Of a DNA stretch of 64,000 nt, positions 34,433 through 42,931 are shown in pieces. Under the pieces are notes generated by a model. The model worked only from the letters and a program-made list of their open reading frames with translations, ran no database searches and was not told the DNA's origin. Numbering within the stretch: position 1 is the stretch's first letter; each line of letters starts with the position of its first letter. Both the position numbers and the translations under genes were made by a program. The stretch is from Bog-375 sp049698695 (GTDB lineage Bacteria > Acidobacteriota > Terriglobia > Bryobacterales > Bryobacteraceae): positions 1-64,000 of the forward strand of contig JBAVYH010000034.1 of assembly GCA_049698695.1 (NCBI GenBank), in the 5' to 3' direction.

Positions 34433-35200
34433 TCAGCTCCTCCACCGCAGCGATTCCATCGATCGCGAGGTAATGAATAACGCCAGGAATATCATCGACA
34501 GGTAAAAGATTACATCCTTGGAATCCAGCACACCCTTGGCGAAGTTATCGAAATGGGTGACGATCGACAGGTAACTGATCACCTGCGCCGAAGCGCCGCT
34601 ATCGAAAGCCGTGAACCAGCTCAGCAGCCACAGCAGCAGGCAGACGAAAAACGTTACGCCGCCGGCGATAATCTGGTTTTTCGTAAGCGTGGAGATGAAT
34701 TCGCCGATCGCCAGCAGGCAGCCGCCTTGCAGGATCAGCCCCAGGTACGCCACCAGCACCGGCCGCCAGTCAGGTTTGCCCCAGGCGAACAGCATGGCGA
34801 CATCGATCACCGACATGCCCAGGATGCAGAGGTACAGAAGCATGGCGCCGAACCATTTGCCGAGGATAATCTGCAGGTCCTTCACCGGCGAAGTGAGCAG
34901 CAGCTCGATAGTGCCGGTCTTTTTCTCTTCGGCGATCAGCCGCATGGTGATCATGGGAATCAGGAACAGCGACACCGTGCTGGCGAAGCCCAGCAGCGGA
35001 CGGATGATCATGTCGTTCAGGTTGACGGTCTGCGCCTGGCCCATCATCTGAGCCTGGAAACCTATCCGCACCACGTCGCGAGTGGCGGTATAGAGCCCGA
35101 ACCCGAAGATCAATCCGAAAAATGCCATCAGCAGGTAAGCGATGGGAGAAACGAAGTAACCCTTGAATTCTTTCTTGCAAATCAGAAACACGAGCTTCAT
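34433..35200 (-). CDS. ABC-2 type permease (GldF-like)
   Basis: A 255-residue membrane protein with six hydrophobic helices. ABC-2 marks include LICKKEFKGYFVSPIAYLL (N-terminal amphipathic part), MRLIAEEKKTGTIELLLTSPV (the coupling E-loop typical of ABC-2 permeases) and KWFGAMLLY. It overlaps the ATPase gene by ATGA at 35197-35200. Together with the ATPase and the GldG-like protein it forms an export or envelope-remodelling system. Confidence 0.9.
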   Translation of the reverse strand: MKLVFLICKKEFKGYFVSPIAYLLMAFFGLIFGFGLYTATRDVVRIGFQAQMMGQAQTVNLNDMIIRPLLGFASTVSLFLIPMITMRLIAEEKKTGTIELLLTSPVKDLQIILGKWFGAMLLYLCILGMSVIDVAMLFAWGKPDWRPVLVAYLGLILQGGCLLAIGEFISTLTKNQIIAGGVTFFVCLLLWLLSWFTAFDSGASAQVISYLSIVTHFDNFAKGVLDSKDVIFYLSMIFLALFITSRSMESLRWRS

Positions 35201-36183
35201 TGCTTTGCTGCCTCGCTTTCCGCGGGCGCGGCCTTTGTCTCGGCTGCGGTGAGTTGCAGGAAGACCTCTTCCAGGCTGAGTCCCACCGGCCGCAATTCGC
35301 TGAGGTTCCAACCGGCGTTGACCACGCTGCGCGCCAGGTCGGAGCGAATCTGGCGCCCCTGCAGGCTCTCCACTTCGAATGTCAGGCGGCCGTTCTTGGA
35401 GTCTTTCATCACTACGCTCCTGACGCCCGCCACCTGCTCCAGGCGCTGCTGCACCTCGCTTGGGTCCGGGCTGCCGGCCGCAGCCTCCACTTCGAGCGCC
35501 ACCGACTCGGAGCCGCGCAGGCGGTTGGTCAGGTTGGCCACCGAATCGATGGCCACCAGCTTCCCCTGGCTGATGATGATGACGCGCTCGCACGAGTGCT
35601 CCACTTCCGACAGGATGTGGGTGCTGAGAATGATGGTGTGATTGCCCGCCAGCGATTTGAGCAGCTCGCGGATTTCGATGATTTGCTTCGGGTCGAGGCC
35701 TGAGGTGGGCTCGTCCAGGATCAGCACATCGGGATTGTGCATGATCGCCTGCGCCAGGCCCACGCGCTGCCGGTAGCCTTTGGAAAGCTTGCTGATGAGC
35801 TTGTCGCGCACGTCGCCGATGGCGCAGCGCCCCAGCACCTCGTCCACCCGTTTTTTGAGGTCGCCAGCGGCAATGCCCTTCAACTTGCCGGTAAACTCGA
35901 GGTACTCGATGACCTCCATTTCAGGGTACAGAGGCGGAGATTCCGGCAGGTAGCCGATGCGCTTCTTCACCTCAATGGGGTGCTCCAGCACATCATAACC
36001 GGCCACCGACGCGGTGCCTGACGTAGGAGGCAGAAAGCACGTCAGCACACGCATGGTGGTGGTTTTCCCGGCGCCATTAGGTCCGAGGAAACCAACGATC
36101 TGTCCCTTTTGGACCTCGAACGAGATGTTGTCGACAGCGACGGTGCGGGCGTATCGCTTGGTGAGACCTTCTACCTTGATCAT
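35197..36183 (-). CDS. ABC transporter ATP-binding protein (GldA-like)
   Basis: A 328-residue ATPase with Walker A GPNGAGKTTTMR, Q-loop after YLPESPPLYP, signature LSKGYRQRV, Walker B VLILDEPTSGLD and the H-loop STHILSE. A ~100-residue C-terminal extension (after about 215) is typical of GldA/NodI-like ATPases. First gene of the four-gene operon; its promoter must lie in the 366-bp region up to the ECF sigma gene. Cytoplasmic face of the membrane. Confidence 0.93.
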   Translation of the reverse strand: MIKVEGLTKRYARTVAVDNISFEVQKGQIVGFLGPNGAGKTTTMRVLTCFLPPTSGTASVAGYDVLEHPIEVKKRIGYLPESPPLYPEMEVIEYLEFTGKLKGIAAGDLKKRVDEVLGRCAIGDVRDKLISKLSKGYRQRVGLAQAIMHNPDVLILDEPTSGLDPKQIIEIRELLKSLAGNHTIILSTHILSEVEHSCERVIIISQGKLVAIDSVANLTNRLRGSESVALEVEAAAGSPDPSEVQQRLEQVAGVRSVVMKDSKNGRLTFEVESLQGRQIRSDLARSVVNAGWNLSELRPVGLSLEEVFLQLTAAETKAAPAESEAAKQ

Positions 36184-36549
36184 AGGGTTGTTTCCCAGGC
36201 TGAAGAAGATGCAATAGTTGCCATTTTTGGGCGGCGAACGGCGGCCTGGAAGGGCGGCCGCAATCAGATTGCTCGTGAGTTTCTATCATAGAAACCGCGC
36301 ACAAGCCTTGTCAAATCAGCGGTGCGGTGCAGGACACACTATCGTCTTTCGTGTGTGTCCACTTTCACGAAGCACGGCCGCTTGATGCACGACAAAAAGC
36401 GATCGCGTGTCGCACCGTTAATCCGGGCGCGGCGAGGCTCGCGAGCCGAAAAAGTGCGCAAAAAGTTGCATTGCGCTACAGGAACCCAAGCGTAATTATT
36501 TTCGTAACCATTTTCGATCTGGCCGGTATTCCCTTTTGAAGAGCAGGCA
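36184..36549. other. divergent intergenic region between the ABC operon and the ECF operon
   Basis: A 366-bp stretch with no supported gene. Its right end holds the ECF-type promoter described separately. The left part must contain the promoter of the minus-strand ABC operon; no convincing -35/-10 pair was picked out. Confidence 0.6.
36481..36508 (+). promoter_or_regulatory. ECF-sigma-type promoter (GGAACC-N16-CGTAAC)
   Basis: GGAACC at 36481-36486 and CGTAAC at 36503-36508, spaced 16 bp, match the classic extracytoplasmic-function promoter form (GGAAC...CGTC/A). It lies 42 bp before the ATG of the ECF sigma gene at 36550, as expected for autoregulation. Confidence 0.65.
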
Positions 36550-37101
36550 ATGGTGGAGGACGAACAAATCATGAGGCAAGTCCGGGATGGCGAGGTGAAC
36601 CGCCTCGAAGATTTGTTTGACCGCCACCATCGCGCCCTGTTGCATTACTTCCTGCACCTCACCGGAGACCGCGCCGCCAGCGAGGATCTGGTGCAGGAGG
36701 CGTTCTTTCGCGTCCTGAAGTACCGCCGCAGCTACCAGACGGAAAACACCTTTCGCGCCTGGCTGTTCCAGATTGGCCGCAACGCCTACCTGGATCACGT
36801 TGGCCGGCGGAAGAACGAAGTCGCCTGGCCGGCGGATGCGCCGGAAGCGGCCAGCCCGGACGCGGCGCCCGACCGGTTGATGGAAGAAAAGCAGGAGACC
36901 GCGCTGCTGCGCCAGGCCTTGTCCGAGATGCCGCCGGAGAAACGGGAAGTGCTCGTCATGAGCCGTTTTCTGGAGTTGAAATACGAAGAAATCGCCGCCG
37001 CCTTGCAGTGCGAGGTGGGAACGGTGAAGGTGCGCGTCTACCGGGCATTGCACGAACTGGGCGACCGCTTCTTCGCCTTGCGGGGAGAACCAATGTCATG
37101 A
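36550..37101 (+). CDS. ECF RNA polymerase sigma factor (RpoE-like)
   Basis: A 183-residue sigma-70 family protein with only regions 2 and 4. Region 2 reads EDLFDRHHRALLHYFLHLTGD with EDLVQEAFFRVLKYR and FRAWLFQIGRNAYLDHVGRR. Region 4 is LRQALSEMPPEKREVLVMSR and YEEIAAALQCEVGTVKVRVYRALHEL, a full helix-turn-helix. It is translationally coupled (ATGA) to an anti-sigma factor and probably drives its own operon through the GGAAC promoter at 36481. The operon also holds two DUF4097 secreted proteins, so envelope stress is the likely signal, but this is inference. Confidence 0.94.
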   Translation: MVEDEQIMRQVRDGEVNRLEDLFDRHHRALLHYFLHLTGDRAASEDLVQEAFFRVLKYRRSYQTENTFRAWLFQIGRNAYLDHVGRRKNEVAWPADAPEAASPDAAPDRLMEEKQETALLRQALSEMPPEKREVLVMSRFLELKYEEIAAALQCEVGTVKVRVYRALHELGDRFFALRGEPMS

Positions 37102-37925
37102 ACTGCGAGAACATCCGCGAACAACTTCCCGAGTGCCTGGCCGGCAGGTTGGGCGAAAGCGCTCGGGAGCGCCTCATCGAACACCTGGAAACCTGTTCCG
37201 GGTGCCGCGGCGAGCTGGCCCACCTGGGAATCGTCTGGCGCGGCCTGGAAGCACTCAAGCTCGAAGCCGAGCCCGGCCCGGCGATGAAGGACCGCTTTCA
37301 GGCAACTCTGGCCGCTTTCGAGTCCGGCCTGGAGCAGGGCCGCAAGGTCGCCGTGGCGCGGCCCGCGCCTTCCCGCCGTGTTCCGCCGCGCTGGGCCTGG
37401 CAACTGGCGGCCGGTCTGGCCGCGCTTGCCATTGGTCTTGTCGCCGGACGCGGCCTGGCGCCGCGTCCATCCGTGAGCCCGGAGATCGCCCAGTTGCAGG
37501 GCCAGGTCGAAAGCCTCCACCAGTTAGTGGCGCTTTCGTTGATGCAGCAGCAGCAGTCTCCCGCATCCAGGATCGAAGGCGTCAATTACGCCTACCGGAT
37601 GACGCAGCCGGATCCTCAGGTGGAGCAGGCGCTGCTCTACGCCGCCAGCCACGATTCCAACGTGAACGTGCGCCTGTCCGCGGTGGATGCGCTGGAAAGG
37701 TATGTGGCCGATCCAAACGTGCGGCGCGCGCTGCCGGCCATCCTCGCCGCGCAGGATTCGCCCCTGGCCCAGGTGGCTCTGATCGATCTGGCGGTGAAAG
37801 CCAAGGACCGCGACTGCGCCTCCGCGCTGCGCCGCCTCGCCAGTAGCCCCCAGACCGATGACGCCGTGCGCCAGCGCGCGCAGTCGGCTATCGAAGAGTT
37901 AGGAATTAAAGGAGAATCCAGATGA
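37098..37925 (+). CDS. zinc-finger anti-sigma factor with C-terminal HEAT-like repeats
   Basis: A 275-residue membrane protein. Residues ~1-45 form the anti-sigma zinc-finger domain with HLETCSGC (H-x3-C-x2-C). One membrane helix (AWQLAAGLAALAIGLVAG, ~120-137) follows a basic segment. The periplasmic part (residues ~190-265) has HEAT-like helices, NVNVRLSAVDALERYVADP and QVALIDLAVKAKD. It should hold the ECF sigma factor inactive at the membrane. A HEAT-repeat sensor on the outer side is unusual for a RskA-like protein. Overlaps the sigma gene and the following DUF4097 gene by 4 nt each. Confidence 0.87.
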   Translation: MNCENIREQLPECLAGRLGESARERLIEHLETCSGCRGELAHLGIVWRGLEALKLEAEPGPAMKDRFQATLAAFESGLEQGRKVAVARPAPSRRVPPRWAWQLAAGLAALAIGLVAGRGLAPRPSVSPEIAQLQGQVESLHQLVALSLMQQQQSPASRIEGVNYAYRMTQPDPQVEQALLYAASHDSNVNVRLSAVDALERYVADPNVRRALPAILAAQDSPLAQVALIDLAVKAKDRDCASALRRLASSPQTDDAVRQRAQSAIEELGIKGESR

Positions 37926-38743
37926 AAGCGCTCTTGCTGCTGACCGTTTCGCTCCTGCCGCTGGCGGCGCATGATTCCGATCGCCACTGGCTGGTCGAAG
38001 ACCAGGAGACCATCCATCATTCTTACGCCGGCGGTGCCGGCCACAAGCTGGTGGTCGATAACTTCGCCGGTGCAATTCACGTGAGCGGCGGCGGCAGCCA
38101 GATCGAGGTCACGCTGGTGCGCCACAATCGCGCCGACTCCGCGGAGAAGCTGGCCCAAGCCAAACGCGAGGTCAAGCTCGAGATTACCGAACAGGGCGGC
38201 GAGGTCAAATTGCATCAGGATTACCACAGCCACAATTCCTGGCACGGCCAGGAAGGGTATCGCGTCGAGTTCGACTACGACATCCAGGTGCCCGCCGGCA
38301 CCGCGCTTGCGCTCCACAACTTCAACAGCGAAATCGCCGTCAAAGGAACCAGTGGCGATTTCAGCCTCCACGCATTCAACGGTCGCATCGAGGCGGATGA
38401 CGTCGCCGGCGCCGGCAGCATTCACACCTTCAACGGGCCGGTGAAGATCGCCTTCCGCCGCAACCCCGAGCACGACCTCAATGTCAAGACCTTCAACGGC
38501 GCCGTCGATGTCTACTTTCAACCCGGCCTCAATGCCGAGCTGAGCTACAAGACATTCAACGGCGGCGTGTATTCTGATTTCGAAGTGGCGCCCGTGGCAG
38601 CGAAGGCCAGCGCGCAGGCAAACGGCACGAAATACGTTTACCACAGCGGCCGCTCGGGGTCGGGGCGAATCGGACAGGGCGGTCCCACGCTGGCCTTCGA
38701 AGGTTTCAACGGCCCCATCCGCCTGCATGAGACGAAACCGTAG
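37922..38743 (+). CDS. DUF4097 family secreted beta-helix protein 1
   Basis: A 273-residue protein with a signal peptide (MKALLLLTVSLLPLAAH) and a beta-rich repeated pattern of FNG turns: LHAFNGRIEADD, IHTFNGPVKIAF, KTFNGAVDVYF, KTFNGGVYSDF. This is the DUF4097 (adhesin-like, bacterial head/beta-helix) signature. Coupled to the anti-sigma factor by ATGA. It is probably a periplasmic or surface protein made under control of the ECF system; its molecular function is unknown. Confidence 0.84.
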   Translation: MKALLLLTVSLLPLAAHDSDRHWLVEDQETIHHSYAGGAGHKLVVDNFAGAIHVSGGGSQIEVTLVRHNRADSAEKLAQAKREVKLEITEQGGEVKLHQDYHSHNSWHGQEGYRVEFDYDIQVPAGTALALHNFNSEIAVKGTSGDFSLHAFNGRIEADDVAGAGSIHTFNGPVKIAFRRNPEHDLNVKTFNGAVDVYFQPGLNAELSYKTFNGGVYSDFEVAPVAAKASAQANGTKYVYHSGRSGSGRIGQGGPTLAFEGFNGPIRLHETKP

Positions 38744-38779
38744 GTGGACAAACCGGCGGGACAAAGAAGAGGAACAGTC

Positions 38780-39562
38780 ATGAAAACTATATTCGCCCTC
38801 GCGGGCACAGCCATCATCGTGTGCGGTCTTGCCGCCGCGCAGGACAGCTCAGGGCGCGTCGTGGTTCCGGCGCCGCCGGGCGGCCACGCACGCCAAGTGA
38901 ATGTGCATGTGCTGAACAACTCGATCACAGTGAAGACGTACGGCGGCAGCGACGTGATCGTGGAAGGCGGCTCTCGCCCGGCCCGCAGCGCCGGCGGCAT
39001 GCGCCGCCTGGACGAACCGCGCGGCCTCGTCATCGATGAGGCCGAGGGCATCGTCGAGATTCATGCCAATCCGCCCCTGCAGGGCCCGCTGACCATCACC
39101 GTTCCCGTCGAAATCTCGGTGAACCTCCACTCCCTCAATGGCAACCTCAGTGTAGACGGCGTGCACGGTGAAGTCGATGCGGATACCCTCAATGGCCGCA
39201 CCGAGCTGACCGGCATCTCGGGAACGGTGGTGGCGCATGCGCTGAACGGGCCGATCCACGTGACGATGGATCGTGTCGATCCCTCCAAGCCGCTGTCGTT
39301 CAGCAGCCTGAATGGCTCCATCGACGTGACGCTGCCGGCCGATATCAAGGCCAACGTGGAGTTCAAGACCATGCGCTCCGACATCTATAGCGATTTCGAC
39401 ATCGCGCTCGGCGGGTCTGCGACCACGCAGAAAGACAATTCCGGTGGCCTTAGATTTCGCCTGCGATTCGATAACAATTTCAACGGTGTCATCAACGGCG
39501 GCGGCGTGCTGGCCACCTTTCACACCATCCACGGAACCATTTATTTGCGAAAGAAGAAGTAG
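38780..39562 (+). CDS. DUF4097 family secreted beta-helix protein 2
   Basis: A 260-residue paralogue of the previous gene, with a signal peptide (MKTIFALAGTAIIVCGLAAAQ) and repeated LNG turns: HSLNGNLSVDGVHG, DTLNGRTELTG, HALNGPIHVTMD, SSLNGSIDVTLPA. AAGAGGAA precedes the ATG at 38780. The first protein uses FNG, this one LNG, which suggests old divergence. Last gene of the ECF operon. Confidence 0.82.
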   Translation: MKTIFALAGTAIIVCGLAAAQDSSGRVVVPAPPGGHARQVNVHVLNNSITVKTYGGSDVIVEGGSRPARSAGGMRRLDEPRGLVIDEAEGIVEIHANPPLQGPLTITVPVEISVNLHSLNGNLSVDGVHGEVDADTLNGRTELTGISGTVVAHALNGPIHVTMDRVDPSKPLSFSSLNGSIDVTLPADIKANVEFKTMRSDIYSDFDIALGGSATTQKDNSGGLRFRLRFDNNFNGVINGGGVLATFHTIHGTIYLRKKK

Positions 39563-39628
39563 GCCGGCAAGCTAAAAGCACACGCTCCGGCCCGCGGGCC
39601 TAAGAAAATTGCATAGAATGTTGGAGTC

Positions 39629-40543
39629 ATGAAAACTTCAACTACCCGCCGCGGCTTTTTGGGCGCGGCCGGCCTGACGGGCCTGGGCTCGATGGCCGTT
39701 CCCGCCGCTTCGGCCCGCGTCGAGCCCGAGCCCTGGGGCATCAAGCTGGGCATCGCCACCTACACCTTCCGCAAATTCGACCGGGCGAAGGTGATCGAAA
39801 TGATCCGGGCGGTGCACACTCCCTGGATCAGCGTCAAGAACACGCCGCAGCAACTGGCGACCAACAGCACTCCCGAACAGGCCCGCGAAGCGCGCCAGGC
39901 GTTCGATGCCGCCGGGCTCAAGGTCATGAGTATCGGCAACATCGACATGACCCGGGCCAATACCGTGGACGACCTGCGCCCGCTGTTCGAGCTGGCGAAG
40001 AACTTCGGCGCGCCCATGATGGTCTGCGCTCCCACGCAAGCGAACCTCAAGAACGTCGAGCATCTGGTCCGGGAATATGACATCCGTATCGCCATCCACA
40101 ATCACGGGCCGGAGGACCGCCATTTCCCCAGCGCGCAGGCGGTGCTGGAGGCGGTGAGCGGCCTCGACCCGCGCTGCGGCCTGTGCATGGATGTCGGCCA
40201 CGCGTATCGGGCCATCCGTACGGCCCATTTGCGGGAATCGGCCGCCGCGCGGACGGGCGATGTCGTTTACCCCGACGATCCGGTCAATATCATCGCGAAG
40301 GCCGGCTCGCGCCTGCTCGATATGCACATCAAGGACCTGACCGATCTCACCAATCGCGACAGCCAGTGCGATGTCGGCGACGGCGAAATCCCCATCCCGG
40401 CGATTTTTCAGCAGCTCAAGAAGATCCATTACCAGGGCTGCGTCGACCTCGAATACGAAATCCACGCAGACGACCCGCTGCCCGGCGTCGAGCGCTCCTT
40501 CAGCTATATGCGGGGCGTGCTGGCCGGGCTCGCCGCCGCTTGA
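39629..40543 (+). CDS. Tat-exported sugar phosphate isomerase/epimerase-like TIM-barrel protein
   Basis: A 304-residue protein with a twin-arginine signal (TTRRGFLGAAGLTGLGS) and a xylose-isomerase-like TIM barrel. Expected metal-site residues occur in IAIHNHGPEDRHF, CGLCMDVGHAYRA, LLDMHIKDLTDL and VDLEYEIHADDP (E, D, H, E). Family members isomerise or cleave sugar derivatives in the periplasm; the specific substrate is not known. Alone on this strand, with the thioesterase gene 8 bp behind it. Confidence 0.86.
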   Translation: MKTSTTRRGFLGAAGLTGLGSMAVPAASARVEPEPWGIKLGIATYTFRKFDRAKVIEMIRAVHTPWISVKNTPQQLATNSTPEQAREARQAFDAAGLKVMSIGNIDMTRANTVDDLRPLFELAKNFGAPMMVCAPTQANLKNVEHLVREYDIRIAIHNHGPEDRHFPSAQAVLEAVSGLDPRCGLCMDVGHAYRAIRTAHLRESAAARTGDVVYPDDPVNIIAKAGSRLLDMHIKDLTDLTNRDSQCDVGDGEIPIPAIFQQLKKIHYQGCVDLEYEIHADDPLPGVERSFSYMRGVLAGLAAA

Positions 40544-40551
40544 TCCGTGCT

Positions 40552-40950
40552 ATGCACAACATCGTAATCGGGACCAGAGGCGAACAGCGGGTGCTGGTGA
40601 TGGCCGAAAACGCCATCTCCTTCCTGGGCGCGGAGGGCCCCCGCGTCTTGGCCACGCCCCATATGATCGGCCTGATGGAGCGCACCTGCCGCGACACCGT
40701 GCTGCCGCAGCTCGAGCCGGGATACGACACCGTGGGTACCCACGTCAACGTCTTCCACCTGGCAGCCGCGCCCATCGGCGCGATGGTGAACATCATGGCG
40801 GAGATCACCGCGGTGCTGGAGCGCCGCGTCGAGTTCCGCGTGGAGGCCTGGGACGGGAAAGAAAAGGTCGGCGAGGGCACGCACCAGCGCGCCATTATCA
40901 ACGTAGCCAAATTCGCCGCTCGCATGGCGGAGAAGCAAACGTCAGACTAG
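40552..40950 (+). CDS. FlK-like hotdog-fold thioesterase
   Basis: A 132-residue hotdog-fold protein resembling fluoroacetyl-CoA thioesterase-type enzymes (FlK). Visible marks: TPHMIGLMERTCRD (catalytic Glu region) and DTVGTHVNVFHLAAAPIG (the T-H segment), then EITAVLERRVEFRVEAWDG. These proteins hydrolyse acyl-CoA esters; without the FlK gate residues checked, fluoroacetate resistance should not be assumed. It follows the TIM-barrel gene by 8 bp. Confidence 0.8.
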   Translation: MHNIVIGTRGEQRVLVMAENAISFLGAEGPRVLATPHMIGLMERTCRDTVLPQLEPGYDTVGTHVNVFHLAAAPIGAMVNIMAEITAVLERRVEFRVEAWDGKEKVGEGTHQRAIINVAKFAARMAEKQTSD

Positions 40951-41035
40951 TCGGTGGAGTGCTCGGCGTTGTGTCGGGATTGCTGCTGGTGCGCCGGCGG
41001 GGCGGATGTCATTCCATCGCCTCTGCCGTTTGGCG

Positions 41036-41350
41036 CTACCAGTTGAAAATCGAATGCACCGGGCGGAAAGTGTTCGTGGGGGGATGTTGTTGCGGAACCG
41101 CGTCCTGTACGTCGCCGGCCTGCTGATGGTAAAACGCCAGCAAGACGGATTCGTCATAGTCGATGGCGCGGGCGTATTGGCGTATGTAGCTGGTATTGTA
41201 AATGCCGCCGGGTAGCCTGCGAAAATCGCCCTGCTCAATCGCTTCGAGCGACCGCACACTGATCTTGGTCGAATTGGCAATCTCTTGGAGCGAGATGCCC
41301 CGGTTGCGCCTGATTTCCGCAAGCCCTAGCACGCTATCATCCTTGTTCAT
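41036..41350 (-). CDS. RodZ-type helix-turn-helix protein
   Basis: A 104-residue protein with a RodZ/Cro-like HTH: LAEIRRNRGISLQEIANSTK followed by ISVRSLEAIEQGDFRRLPGGIYNTSYIRQYARAID, where the final YNTSYIRQYA pattern is the signature of the RodZ N-terminal domain. The membrane helix and periplasmic part of full RodZ are absent, so it is a short cytoplasmic form. ATG at 41350 has GAGG upstream; an in-frame ATG at 41395 is possible. It diverges from the phosphatase-like gene at 41459. Confidence 0.78.
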   Translation of the reverse strand: MNKDDSVLGLAEIRRNRGISLQEIANSTKISVRSLEAIEQGDFRRLPGGIYNTSYIRQYARAIDYDESVLLAFYHQQAGDVQDAVPQQHPPTNTFRPVHSIFNW

Positions 41351-41458
41351 CGCATACGCCTCAGCCGGCCACACCATAGACCGGTCCTGACTCACAATTC
41401 GCGTCGAAAAGAAACCACACTATAACATCAACCTCATCGTCTGATAAACTCTTTTTTC

Positions 41459-42931
41459 ATGGACATATGTCGGCGAACGTTCGCTCTTTCGATGTTGGGT
41501 GGTATGTCTTTGGGATCGTGGGGCTTAGCGCCACGGCCGAACTTGTTCGTATTGATTCTAATCGAGCTCTTGCGGGCGGATTTCCTGGAATCTGCGTGGG
41601 GTAAGCTATCCAATGGGGGGTTTCGGAAGCTACTAACTTCGGGTGCATATTTTCCAGACTGCCGGCATCTGGCCAGCACCTTTCCTTCGACAACACTGGC
41701 GACGCTCGCCACCGGCGCCTGGCCTGCCGAGCATGGTATCGTCGCCGATTCCTGGTGGGATCACCGTTGGCGGCAAACCGTGAAAGCCTCCGAAGAGGAG
41801 ATGCTGGCGACCACCGTGGCCGGACAGATCGCCGCCGAGGCCGGGACTCGAGTCTTCGTGGTCGGGACGAACGCGGCCCAGGCTGGCCTGGTGGCAGCCC
41901 ACCCCGCGGCCCGAATGTACTGGCGCGACCAGGACGGTCGTTTCAACACGCTGGGCGAGGCGCCGGACTGGCTGGCTCCCTTCAACACGCAAAGACCCAT
42001 CGAGACACTGCACGGCGCCCAGTGGCTGGCGGCCGGGGCGCCGGCCGGCTCCCTCCCGCTGCGCGTTCTCACCTATGACCCGGCCCATCCACAGCTCTTC
42101 GACGAGTTGTATCAGTCTTCGCCGTTTGCCGCGGCGGCCCAATTCGATTTCTTGCGCGAGTTGGCAACCAACGAGCAGCTCGGTCAGTCGGGCAGTTTCG
42201 ATTTCGTCTGCCTGGTGGTCTCCGCCCCGGCCCGGCTGGGATTTGAAACCGGGGCGTTCTCGCCGCTGATGCAGCAGATGACGCTGCAGATCGATCTGCA
42301 AATGGAATCGCTCCTGACGCAGTTGCGGCGAACGCTGGGCGACAAGGGATTCGATCTTGCCTTCGCCGGCTGCCACGGCGCGCCTCCTGCGCCCGGCCCC
42401 AGCGCCCGCCGTCGCATGGCCGTGCCCGGCGAGAGCGTGGCGGACGCCGTTGAGACCGCCCTCCACAACCGCAATCTCGGACACGTCCAAAAATACATCT
42501 ACCCGTTTCTGTACCTGGACCCCGGCGCTGCGCGCGACCCGGAACCGATGCGGCGGGCCGCCGCCGCCGCCGCCCTCGAATACCCCGCCGTCGCCGGATA
42601 CTATACTGCCGGCGGCGTCTGTTCCAGCCGCGACCCATGGGAGCGCCGCTTCCGCAACAGCTTCCACCCCAACCGCTGCGGCGACCTTATGCTCTCCTAC
42701 CGCCCGGAATACGTGGAAGATTACAACCAGGGACGCGGCATCTCTTACGGCTCGCTCTACGACTATGACACCAGCGTGCCGCTGTGCCTCTACGGCCGGC
42801 AGTTTCGCAGTGGGACATTTGAATCGCCGGTGGAGGCGGTGGACCTGGCTCCAACCCTGGCTCGCGTCTGCGGCGTTGTGCCGCCTTCTTCATCCACCGG
42901 CCGCGTCCTGGCCGAGGCGCTGGCGGAATGA
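41459..42931 (+). CDS. degenerate alkaline phosphatase (PafA-type) family protein
   Basis: A 490-residue protein with the fold pattern of the type I phosphodiesterase/PafA alkaline phosphatase family: PNLFVLILIELLRADFL, STTLATLATGAWPAEHGIV and YGSLYDYDTSVPLCLYG. Yet the metal ligands are changed: the first Asp is Glu36, the TADHG site reads FAGCHG, the DxxxH segment reads APARLGFET, and the HGSP histidine is Tyr. Only the nucleophile threonine (T82) is kept. A signal peptide-like N terminus (RRTFALSMLGGMSLGS) is present. The stop overlaps pyrD. Probably a non-catalytic or altered family member. Confidence 0.8.
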   Translation: MDICRRTFALSMLGGMSLGSWGLAPRPNLFVLILIELLRADFLESAWGKLSNGGFRKLLTSGAYFPDCRHLASTFPSTTLATLATGAWPAEHGIVADSWWDHRWRQTVKASEEEMLATTVAGQIAAEAGTRVFVVGTNAAQAGLVAAHPAARMYWRDQDGRFNTLGEAPDWLAPFNTQRPIETLHGAQWLAAGAPAGSLPLRVLTYDPAHPQLFDELYQSSPFAAAAQFDFLRELATNEQLGQSGSFDFVCLVVSAPARLGFETGAFSPLMQQMTLQIDLQMESLLTQLRRTLGDKGFDLAFAGCHGAPPAPGPSARRRMAVPGESVADAVETALHNRNLGHVQKYIYPFLYLDPGAARDPEPMRRAAAAAALEYPAVAGYYTAGGVCSSRDPWERRFRNSFHPNRCGDLMLSYRPEYVEDYNQGRGISYGSLYDYDTSVPLCLYGRQFRSGTFESPVEAVDLAPTLARVCGVVPPSSSTGRVLAEALAE

